In this document: one piece after another, positions 1 through 6,823 of the stretch
How the letters are laid out: each line of letters opens with the position of its first letter
How positions within the stretch are numbered: position 1 is the first letter of the stretch
Source: Mariprofundales bacterium
GTDB lineage: Bacteria > Pseudomonadota > Zetaproteobacteria > Mariprofundales > S012-25
DNA length: 11,738 bases
Assembly (NCBI GenBank): GCA_015487905.1
Contig: WFOX01000256.1
Location: 1 to 11,738 of the forward strand
Reading direction: 5' to 3'
Made by a program: the position numbers and the translations under genes
Notes under the pieces: model-generated
The model's database searches: none
The model's input: the letters and a program-made list of their open reading frames with translations, nothing else
What the model was told of the DNA's origin: nothing

Positions 1-1358
<1,358 letters not shown>

Positions 1359-1397
1359 GCGTTTCCTCCTTTGCTGCGTTCAGGCCGGCGACTGCGC

Positions 1398-2654
1398 TCA
1401 GCCGCTTGCGCGCGAGGCGTCCGAATCCGGGCCTGCGAGCACGCGAATCGGCTCGCTACGGCCCTCCACCACATCGCGGTTGATCACGATTTTCTTCACA
1501 TTCTCCATCGTCGGCGCCTCAAACATGATGTCCAGCATCACCTCTTCCATGATCGCGCGCAAGCCCCGCGCGCCCGTGTTGCGCGCAAGGGCCTTGTCCG
1601 CAATCGCATCCAAGGCATCGTCCGTGAACTCCAAATCAATGCCGTCATAGCGCAGCAGTGCCTGATATTGCTTGACGAGCGCGTTCTTAGGCTCGGTGAG
1701 GATGCGCCTGAGCGCCTCGCGATCCAACGCATCCAATGTGGCAATCGCGGGCGCGCGGCCCACAAGCTCTGGGATAAGCCCATACTTGATGAGGTCATCG
1801 GGCTCCACATGTTGCAGCACCTCGCCGATCGCACGCTCTTTCGCAGGCCGAACATCCGCCGCAAAGCCGATGCCGCCATGCGTATCCAGCCTTTGCTCAA
1901 TGATCTTCTCAAGCCCTGCAAATGCGCCACCCAAAATGAAGAGGATGTTCGTCGTATCCACTTGGATGAACTCCTGCTGCGGGTGCTTGCGCCCCCCTGC
2001 GGGCGGCACATTGGCGATCGTGCCCTCAATGAGCTTGAGAAGCGCCTGCTGCACGCCCTCGCCCGAAACATCGCGCGTGATGGACGGCGACTCCGACTTG
2101 CGCGAGAGCTTGTCCACCTCGTCAATATAGACGATTCCCTGCTGCGCACGCTCCACATCGTAATCGGCGGCCTGCAAGAGCTTGGCGATGATGTTCTCCA
2201 CATCCTCGCCGACATAGCCCGCTTCCGTGAGCGTCGTCGCATCGGCGATCACAAAGGGCACATCAAAGGCCTTGGCCAGCGTTTGCGCAAGCAGGGTTTT
2301 TCCTGAACCCGTAGGCCCGATGAGCAGCACATTGGACTTTTGGATCTCCACCCCGCCCTTCGGATTGTGGCGAATGCGCTTGTAGTGGTTATAGACGGCC
2401 ACCGAAAGCAGCTTTTTGGCACGCTCCTGGCCAATCACATATTCATCCAAAAACTGCTTGATCTCACGCGGCGAACGCAGGGCCTTGGGCCTGCGCTTGC
2501 GCGCTTCCCCAAGCGTCTCCTCTTCAATGATCTCGTTGCAGAGCTCCACGCACTCGTTGCAGATGAACACATCGGGGCCTGCAATGAGCTTGCGCACCTC
2601 TTTCTGTGATTTTCCGCAGAACGAGCAATGCAAAAGTCCATCACTTCTTCCCAT
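1398..2654 (-). CDS. clpX: ClpX, ATP-binding unfoldase subunit of ClpXP protease
   Basis: ClpX is a hexameric AAA+ unfoldase that recognises tagged substrates and threads them into ClpP. From the ATG at 2654 the protein is 418 aa, close to family size. The N-terminal zinc-binding domain has Cys10, Cys13, Cys32 and Cys35. Walker A GPTGSGKT is at 113-120, the pore loop GYVG at 146-149 and Walker B IVYIDEVDK at 174-182. The GGRKHPQQ pore-2 segment, an intact IGF loop (GGIGFAAD) for docking on ClpP, and the sensor-2 arginine region GARGLRAI are all present. An upstream in-frame ATG at 2666 would add MEAP, but the GGAGG at 2660-2664 is 5 bases before the ATG at 2654 and favours the shorter form. 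The gene start overlaps the clpP stop by 14 bases, suggesting translational coupling. All key residues are present. Confidence 0.97.
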   Translation of the reverse strand: MGRSDGLLHCSFCGKSQKEVRKLIAGPDVFICNECVELCNEIIEEETLGEARKRRPKALRSPREIKQFLDEYVIGQERAKKLLSVAVYNHYKRIRHNPKGGVEIQKSNVLLIGPTGSGKTLLAQTLAKAFDVPFVIADATTLTEAGYVGEDVENIIAKLLQAADYDVERAQQGIVYIDEVDKLSRKSESPSITRDVSGEGVQQALLKLIEGTIANVPPAGGRKHPQQEFIQVDTTNILFILGGAFAGLEKIIEQRLDTHGGIGFAADVRPAKERAIGEVLQHVEPDDLIKYGLIPELVGRAPAIATLDALDREALRRILTEPKNALVKQYQALLRYDGIDLEFTDDALDAIADKALARNTGARGLRAIMEEVMLDIMFEAPTMENVKKIVINRDVVEGRSEPIRVLAGPDSDASRASG

Positions 2655-3258
2655 GGGCGCCTCCATGAGCCTCTTCGCGGGTCGTCAGCACGCGATCCAC
2701 GAGCCCGTAGTCCTTGGCCTCCTCGGCGGAGAGGAAAAAGTCGCGTTCCATGTCCTCGGCCACTTTCTCCACTGGTTGTCCCGTATGGTCGGCGAGGATG
2801 CGGTTCAAGCGCTCTTTGAGCCTGAGAATCTCGCGTGCATGGATCTCAATGTCCGTCGCCTGGCCCTGAAAGCCGCCGATGGGCTGATGGATCATGATGC
2901 GCGCATTGGCGAGCGCATAGCGCTTGCCCTTGGCACCCGCAGCAAGCAGGTGCGCGGCCATGCTCGCCGCCTGGCCCACGCACAGCGTCACCACATCCGG
3001 GCGGATGTATTGCATCGTATCGTAAATCGCAAGCCCCGAGGTCACATAGCCGCCAGGTGAGTTGATGTAAAGGTAAATGTCCTTCTCAGGCGCCTCCGCC
3101 TCCAAAAACAAGAGCTGAGCGACGATGAGATTGGCCACCTGATCGTCAATGGGGCCGTTGAGAAAGACGATGCGCTCCTTGAGCAGCCGCGAGTAGATGT
3201 CGTAGGCGCGCTCTCCGCGCGGCGTCTGTTCAATGACATAGGGCACGAGCACGCTCAT
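2641..3258 (-). CDS. clpP: ClpP, ATP-dependent Clp protease proteolytic subunit
   Basis: ClpP is the self-compartmentalised serine peptidase that forms a double heptameric ring and works with ClpX or ClpA. The 205-aa product has the full triad: Ser99 in GQAASM, His124 in IMIHQPIGG and Asp173 in ERDFFLS. The oligomerisation and handle region QGQATDIEIHAREIL is conserved. Its start, MSVLVPYVIEQT, nearly coincides with the mature N terminus of E. coli ClpP, so there is little or no propeptide. The residues after the nucleophile read SMAAHLL where many proteobacterial ClpPs have SMGAFLL. The ATG overlaps the tig stop as ATGA, with GGAGG 4 bases upstream inside the tig 3' end. The clpX start lies within its last codons. 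It is the second gene of the tig-clpP-clpX-lon cluster. Confidence 0.97.
   Translation of the reverse strand: MSVLVPYVIEQTPRGERAYDIYSRLLKERIVFLNGPIDDQVANLIVAQLLFLEAEAPEKDIYLYINSPGGYVTSGLAIYDTMQYIRPDVVTLCVGQAASMAAHLLAAGAKGKRYALANARIMIHQPIGGFQGQATDIEIHAREILRLKERLNRILADHTGQPVEKVAEDMERDFFLSAEEAKDYGLVDRVLTTREEAHGGAHGKK
2655..2664 (-). promoter_or_regulatory. clpX ribosome binding site that decides the start
   Basis: On the minus strand GGAGG occupies 2664-2660 and is followed by a 5-base spacer and ATG at 2654. The same GGAGG lies inside the codons that would follow the alternative ATG at 2666. That ATG has only a weaker, close-set GAGG three bases upstream. The site is inside the last codons of clpP, so ribosomes finishing clpP could reinitiate on clpX. 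Confidence 0.7.
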
Positions 3259-4601
3259 GGCTCCTCCTTGCCCTCGCTAGCCTTGCGCTCGGCTTCCCAC
3301 TCGGCAAGCGAAAGCGTGCGTCCCTCTTCCCGGCGCACTTGGGAAAGCGCCCATTTGATCGCCTTTTGCACCTCTATCTCCGCGCGAATGCGCTCGCGCT
3401 GCTCGCCTTGGCCCAGCGCGCGCTTTGCTTCCTCGCGCTGGTTTTCGGGAAACCTTGCCGCCATCGCTTCTATTTCTTGTTCCACTTCTTCATCGTCCAC
3501 CGTGATCTCGCCGGCCTTCACGATCTCCTGCATCAAAACCGTGCGCACAAGATCCGTTTCCGCGCGGCGCCGCAGATCCATGAGCAAGGCGGGATCGCGC
3601 AGGCGCGGATCGTCGCGCGAAATCCCTTGACTTTCCAATCGGCGCACGAGATCGCGCCAAAGCGCCCGCGCCTCTTCCTGCACGAGCATCTCCGGCAATT
3701 GCACATCGTGCGCCTTGGTCAGCGCGCGCCAGAAGGCCGCCATCTCCTCTTCGCGATTGATGCGCTCCACCTCCTTTTCCAAGTCCTCGCGCACACGCTC
3801 GCGCAATGCCGATGCATCTTCCATGCCAAGCGCCTTGGCAAGCTTTTCCTCGTCCTTCGCCTCGCGCGGCACGGCGACCTCATGCACCTTCGCATGGAAG
3901 ATGAGCGTTTTGCCGCGCAGCTCAGGGCGCGGATGATCCTGGGGCGCCTGCATCGTGAAGCGGCGCGTATCTCCGGCCTTTGCCCCAACGAGCCCCTCTA
4001 CGATCTCGGCCGGCAGCTCCTCATTGAGCACGAGCTCCAGCCCTTCGCCTGAGGCCTCTTTCACGGGCATGCCGTCTTCGGTTTCCACCTCCAAATCCAG
4101 CTTCACGCGATCGCCACGCTCAGCGGCCCGATCCGGCTGCGGCGCAAAGATCGGACGCGCGCGCCGGATGCGCGCGATCGCTTCTTCCACATCCTCCTTG
4201 CGCACCTCCACGCGCACGGGCGCGATCGTGATCTCGGAAAGGGGTTTCAGCTCCACGCGCGGCCACTCGGCCACCTGCATGCGAAACACGAAGTCCTCAT
4301 TCGGCGCCGGTGCTTCGGCAGCCGTCACGAGCGGACGCACCACGGGCGCCAGCTTGGATTGCGCAAGCGCCTTTTCTGCATAGCGCTGCACCAGCGCGTC
4401 CACGGCGTCTTCATGCGCCTCATGCGCAAACTGCTTGCGCAGAAGAGCCACCGGCGCGCGACCGCGCCGAAAACCGGGAAGTTGCACGCGCTTTTGCAAA
4501 CGCCGCAGCGCGGCTTCCACTTCGCGCGCGTATTCTTCGTAAGGCACGCGCACGACGACCTCAAACTCGTGCGCGCCTTTTCGTTCCACTTGCACCTGCA
4601 T
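3255..4601 (-). CDS. tig: Trigger factor (ribosome-associated chaperone)
   Basis: Trigger factor docks beside the ribosomal exit tunnel and shields nascent chains. The 448-aa product begins MQVQVERKG, like other family members. It carries the ribosome-docking signature GFRRGRAP at 43-50, then a central FKBP-like domain (about 150-240), then the long helical C-terminal chaperone arms. The FKBP-like domain is divergent: where E. coli has IPGFEDGI and PEEYHAENL, this protein has PAEIVEGL and PQDHPRPEL, so peptidyl-prolyl isomerase activity is doubtful. Two starts are possible: ATG at 4601, 12 bases from GGAGGAGG, or TTG at 4607, which would add two residues and has a 6-base spacer. A further in-frame extension to 4697 runs into the tRNA terminator and is not credible. 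The stop overlaps the clpP start (ATGA). Confidence 0.95.
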   Translation of the reverse strand: MQVQVERKGAHEFEVVVRVPYEEYAREVEAALRRLQKRVQLPGFRRGRAPVALLRKQFAHEAHEDAVDALVQRYAEKALAQSKLAPVVRPLVTAAEAPAPNEDFVFRMQVAEWPRVELKPLSEITIAPVRVEVRKEDVEEAIARIRRARPIFAPQPDRAAERGDRVKLDLEVETEDGMPVKEASGEGLELVLNEELPAEIVEGLVGAKAGDTRRFTMQAPQDHPRPELRGKTLIFHAKVHEVAVPREAKDEEKLAKALGMEDASALRERVREDLEKEVERINREEEMAAFWRALTKAHDVQLPEMLVQEEARALWRDLVRRLESQGISRDDPRLRDPALLMDLRRRAETDLVRTVLMQEIVKAGEITVDDEEVEQEIEAMAARFPENQREEAKRALGQGEQRERIRAEIEVQKAIKWALSQVRREEGRTLSLAEWEAERKASEGKEEP

Positions 4602-4613
4602 GGTCAATGCGAG

Positions 4614-4621
4614 CCTCCTCC
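4614..4621 (-). promoter_or_regulatory. tig ribosome binding site, start ambiguous
   Basis: GGAGGAGG is read on the minus strand at 4621-4614. The spacer is 6 bases to TTG at 4607 and 12 bases to ATG at 4601, both in frame. Spacing favours TTG; codon preference and family N termini favour ATG. The two products differ by two residues. Confidence 0.6.
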
Positions 4622-4639
4622 TTGCTGGAAACGCTGCGC

Positions 4640-4667
4640 AAGCTAGTGCGAACGACATAAGTGGCAA
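4640..4667 (-). promoter_or_regulatory. Candidate promoter for the tig-clpP-clpX-lon cluster
   Basis: Between the tRNA terminator and tig the minus strand shows TTGCCA (4667-4662), a 16-base spacer and TAGCTT (4645-4640). Both hexamers are only moderate matches to sigma-70 consensus. Position is the main support: a new promoter is needed after the strong terminator at 4679-4716. I see no convincing heat-shock sigma-32 signature. Confidence 0.3.
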
Positions 4668-4678
4668 CACGGCGCACG

Positions 4679-4716
4679 AAAAAAGCCCCCGACGCAATGC
4701 GCGGCGTCGGGGGCTT
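4679..4716 (-). terminator. Rho-independent terminator of tRNA-Lys
   Basis: A 13-bp perfect GC-rich stem (4683-4695 pairing with 4704-4716) with an 8-base loop is followed, in minus-strand direction, by six T residues (4684-4679). It starts 5 bases after the tRNA CCA end, so it ends the tRNA transcript and isolates it from tig. Confidence 0.9.
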
Positions 4717-4721
4717 CAAGC

Positions 4722-4797
4722 TGGTGGGTCGTCAGGGACTCGAACCCTGAACCCGCGGATTAAGAGTCCGCTGCTCTACCAGTTGAGCTAACGACCC
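4722..4797 (-). tRNA. tRNA-Lys (anticodon CUU), CCA end encoded
   Basis: The minus strand folds as a 76-nt tRNA. The acceptor GGGTCGT pairs with ACGACCC, the discriminator is A, and CCA is genomically encoded. The D arm contains AGCTCAACTGGTAGAGC. The anticodon loop CTCTTAA, flanked by CGGA and TCCG, gives anticodon CTT, reading AAG (lysine). The T arm CAGGG-TTCGAGT-CCCTG is canonical. It has its own promoter upstream and a hairpin terminator immediately downstream, so it is a single-tRNA transcription unit between the dehydrogenase gene and tig. Confidence 0.97.
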
Positions 4798-4804
4798 GCG
4801 CCGC

Positions 4805-4832
4805 ATTATGGGCATCTGCTTCCGAAATGCAA
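4805..4832 (-). promoter_or_regulatory. Promoter of tRNA-Lys
   Basis: The minus strand reads TTGCAT (4832-4827), a 16-base spacer and CATAAT (4810-4805), then a GC-only 7-mer GCGGCGC before the first tRNA base at 4797. A GC-rich discriminator is characteristic of stringently controlled stable-RNA promoters. Initiation 6-7 bases after the -10 would fall on or one base before the mature tRNA 5' end. Confidence 0.65.
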
Positions 4833-4871
4833 GGCGGATCGCACAAGCTGCAAAAAGCGATGCGCGGCCCT

Positions 4872-5615
4872 TTAGGCGCGCGCGCCGTAAAGCGCGCGAT
4901 AGGCTTCGGGATCCAAAAGCTCGCGCAGATCCACGAACTCGCCGCTTGGGCGCTTTTTGATCTCCTTTAGCACCGCAAGCACGCGCCGCGCGGCCTCGCG
5001 CGGGGAAGGCATCGCAGGCGTGCCAAAGGCCTCATGCAGGCGTCTGAGCGCCGGAAACTCGTTGGGATCGTAGCGGGCAAGCAGCTTGCGCATCATCGGT
5101 GTGTCAATGATGCCGGGGGCAAGCGCGGCGATGTGTGTGCCCGGAAACTCATGCGCATAAAGCCTTGCCAACATGTTGAGCGCGGCCTTGGACAGCGAAT
5201 AGGCGCCCCAGCCGCGGTTGCCGAGCCGGGAAGCGCCTGAGGAGATCATGAGCACCTGACGGATCGGCCGTCCCCACTGGTAAAGCGCGTCCATCACGGT
5301 CTTGTTCGCCCAGAGATTGATCTCCATCACCGCGCGGCATTCGTCCAGGGACAGCTCCTGCATCGGTGCGATGCGCCCAAGCACGCCAGCATTGAGCACG
5401 ACGAGATCCAGCTTACGCACATCGGCGAGCAACTCCTCAAGCGCCGCTTTCGTGGCCTGTTCATCCGTGAGATCCACCTGGCGATGGCGCACATCGGGAA
5501 CCGGACAGGGCCTGCGTGCAAGCCCAAGCACTTGCCAGCCGCGCGCGGCAAGCTCTTCAGCAAGCCCAAGGCCAAGCCCTGAGCTCGTGCCGGTAATCAG
5601 CGCCCATTTCCCCAT
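4872..5615 (-). CDS. Short-chain dehydrogenase/reductase (SDR), classical type
   Basis: This is a 247-aa classical SDR, a cytosolic NAD(P)-dependent oxidoreductase; the substrate cannot be read from sequence. The Rossmann cofactor motif TGTSSGLG is at 8-15, and Arg34-Arg35 at the end of the second strand suggests NADP(H) preference. LNAG is at 74-77. The catalytic tetrad is Asn100, Ser126, Tyr139 and Lys143 with standard spacing (YSLSK). APGIIDTPM matches the PG motif after the active site. The ATG at 5615 is chosen because the Rossmann strand begins there (MGKWALITG). An in-frame TTG 57 bases upstream lies in the terminator of the preceding gene. There is no Shine-Dalgarno sequence, and a -10-like TAGCAT is 7 bases upstream, hinting at a leaderless mRNA. 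Its relation to the neighbouring peroxidase is unclear because a terminator separates them. Confidence 0.88.
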   Translation of the reverse strand: MGKWALITGTSSGLGLGLAEELAARGWQVLGLARRPCPVPDVRHRQVDLTDEQATKAALEELLADVRKLDLVVLNAGVLGRIAPMQELSLDECRAVMEINLWANKTVMDALYQWGRPIRQVLMISSGASRLGNRGWGAYSLSKAALNMLARLYAHEFPGTHIAALAPGIIDTPMMRKLLARYDPNEFPALRRLHEAFGTPAMPSPREAARRVLAVLKEIKKRPSGEFVDLRELLDPEAYRALYGARA

Positions 5616-5622
5616 GCGCGCG

Positions 5623-5628
5623 ATGCTA
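5623..5628 (-). promoter_or_regulatory. Possible -10 element of a leaderless SDR transcript
   Basis: TAGCAT is read on the minus strand at 5628-5623, 7 bases before the SDR ATG. No recognisable -35 hexamer lies 16-18 bases upstream, so the call rests on the hexamer, its place after a terminator, and the lack of a Shine-Dalgarno sequence. Confidence 0.25.
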
Positions 5629-5668
5629 GCGCCAACACTTGCGCAAGCGAGGCGCCGAGCACCCTTAT

Positions 5669-5704
5669 GCAAAAAGGCACGGGGAATCCCCCGTGCCTTT
5701 TTGC
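5669..5704 (-). terminator. Terminator of the cytochrome c peroxidase gene
   Basis: This is a perfect 16-bp inverted repeat (5669-5684 against 5689-5704) with a 4-base loop. The GC core GGCACGGGG is flanked by an A5 and a T5 run, so it is structurally competent in both directions. It begins 17 bases after the peroxidase stop on the minus strand. No plus-strand gene ends here, so the assigned role is to end the peroxidase transcript and insulate the SDR gene. Confidence 0.88.
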
Positions 5705-5721
5705 GTGGCCGAGCTCGTGGA

Positions 5722-6711
5722 TCAGTCGCGATAGTCGGGGGCCACCCCGGCAGGTCGCGGCAAGCGCGGCACCTCCACCTTGGGCGGCTCGCCCGTCAGC
5801 GTCTTCAAAAACGCGACGATGTCGGCGACATCGCGATCAGACAGCTCCACGCCGAGCTGCACGCGCGCCATGATGCGCACGGCCTCTTCCAGCGTCTTCA
5901 CCGAGCCATCGTGGAAATAAGGCGCTGTCATCGCCACATTGCGCCACGAGGCCACGCGGAAGACATGATCGTCTTCTTCTTTGCCCGTGATCGCCTTGCG
6001 GCCCGGATCGTCGCCGTAATAAAAGGGCATGAATTCGTTGTTCGTGAAAAGCGGCCCGTTGTGGCAGTTCGTGCAGCCAATCTCCACGACCTTCTTCATG
6101 CCGCGCTTGGCCGCAGGCGGAAGATCCGCCTCGCCGCGCGCAAAGCGGTCAAAGAGGCTGTTCGGCGTAAGCAAGGTGCGCTCAAAGGCCGCGATCGCCT
6201 TGGCCATGTTGTCGTAGGTGAGCCCTCCTTTTCCGAAGACGCGCTCAAAATACGGCTCATAGCCGAGCGCCCTCAAGCGCTTGATCACCTCTTTTGGTGA
6301 GGCAAACGCCATCTCCTTCGGATTCACAGGCGGCCCTTTGGATTGCTCTTCCAAGTCCTTCGCGCGCCCGTCCCAGAACTGACGGCTCCAAAACGCCGCA
6401 TTGAACACCGTGGGCGCATTGCGCGGGCCGCGCTGCCAACGATGACCGATGGAGGTTTTCTGGTGATCCACGCCCCAGCTTGCGAGGTTGTGGCACGAGT
6501 TGCATGAGATATGCCCGCTTTTGGACAGCGCCGGCTCAAAGAAAAGCATCTTGCCGAGCTCAATCTTCTCCTTCGTCATCGGGTTGTCCTTCGGGATCGG
6601 CGGTTGTTCGGGAAGCGGCCCGAAGCCCGCAGGCAGCTTGGGGGGAGCACCGGCAAACGCCACGCCCGCCCAGATGAGGGCCGCCGGCATCATCACGAGT
6701 GCGCGTTTCAT
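5722..6711 (-). CDS. Di-haem cytochrome c peroxidase (CCP/MauG family), exported
   Basis: Bacterial di-haem peroxidases reduce hydrogen peroxide to water in the periplasm using electrons from c-type cytochromes or cupredoxins. The 329-aa precursor starts with a Sec signal peptide, MKRALVMMPAALIWAGVAFA. Haem-binding CNSCH is at 70-74 and CTNCH at 213-217. His90 lies 16 residues after His74, the same spacing as His55/His71 of the Pseudomonas enzyme, so it is the likely second ligand of the peroxidatic haem. Met281 (AVRIMARVQLG) is the likely distal ligand of the electron-transfer haem. QFWDGRAKDLEEQ, GPPVNP and TAPYFHDGSV are family blocks. The ATG at 6711 has AGGAGG 6 bases upstream; an in-frame start 33 bases further up lacks support. 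It is divergent from a PerR-like gene, shares an operator with it, and ends at a strong terminator. Peroxide-inducible expression is inferred from that layout. Confidence 0.95.
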   Translation of the reverse strand: MKRALVMMPAALIWAGVAFAGAPPKLPAGFGPLPEQPPIPKDNPMTKEKIELGKMLFFEPALSKSGHISCNSCHNLASWGVDHQKTSIGHRWQRGPRNAPTVFNAAFWSRQFWDGRAKDLEEQSKGPPVNPKEMAFASPKEVIKRLRALGYEPYFERVFGKGGLTYDNMAKAIAAFERTLLTPNSLFDRFARGEADLPPAAKRGMKKVVEIGCTNCHNGPLFTNNEFMPFYYGDDPGRKAITGKEEDDHVFRVASWRNVAMTAPYFHDGSVKTLEEAVRIMARVQLGVELSDRDVADIVAFLKTLTGEPPKVEVPRLPRPAGVAPDYRD

Positions 6712-6766
6712 GGGACACCTCCTTGCTTGGCAAAATGGCCGCACTTGCGCGACCTATCTGCAACGC

Positions 6767-6796
6767 ATTCTAGATAGGAATGATTCTCATTGACAA
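6767..6796 (-). promoter_or_regulatory. Promoter of the cytochrome c peroxidase gene
   Basis: The minus strand has TTGTCA (6796-6791), an 18-base spacer and TAGAAT (6772-6767), both close to sigma-70 consensus. The predicted transcript has a leader of about 50 bases with AGGAGG before the ATG at 6711. Nearly all of the Fur-type palindrome (6779-6791) lies in the spacer, so bound repressor would block RNA polymerase. Confidence 0.65.
6779..6791. promoter_or_regulatory. Fur/PerR-type operator between divergent promoters
   Basis: AATGATTCTCATT is an inverted repeat (AATGA-N3-TCATT) matching 11 of 13 bases of the core of the classical Fur box. Over the full 19-base Fur consensus (6776-6794) I count 12 matches. 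It is flush with the -35 hexamers of both divergent promoters. Because the adjacent regulator is Fur family, it is the natural ligand; binding is inferred. Confidence 0.7.
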
Positions 6797-6817
6797 GTCC
6801 AACATATTTGGTAGGGT
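6790..6817 (+). promoter_or_regulatory. Promoter of the PerR-like regulator gene
   Basis: Consensus TTGACA (6790-6795), a 16-base spacer and TAGGGT (6812-6817). Only 6 bases separate the -10 from the ATG at 6824, so transcription should begin at or next to the start codon. The -35 overlaps the -35 of the opposite promoter and the end of the Fur-type palindrome, predicting autoregulation. Confidence 0.6.
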
Positions 6818-6823
6818 TTGGAC

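Noticed and set aside
4602..4697. In-frame upstream extension of tig resembling a signal peptide (MRRGLFSCAVLPLMSFALAC)
   Set aside because: It would begin inside the tRNA terminator hairpin, contains the probable tig promoter and GGAGGAGG, and trigger factor is cytosolic. The hydrophobic look is chance.
4835..4900. Possible terminator for the SDR gene around its stop codon, followed by TTTTT
   Set aside because: The best pairing of the GC-rich arms has two central mismatches and the T tract is several bases from the stem, so it is not strong enough to list.
5616..5672. Upstream TTG start adding 19 residues to the SDR
   Set aside because: The TTG lies in the T tract of the peroxidase terminator and the Rossmann fold begins right at MGKWALITG, so the extension is not needed.
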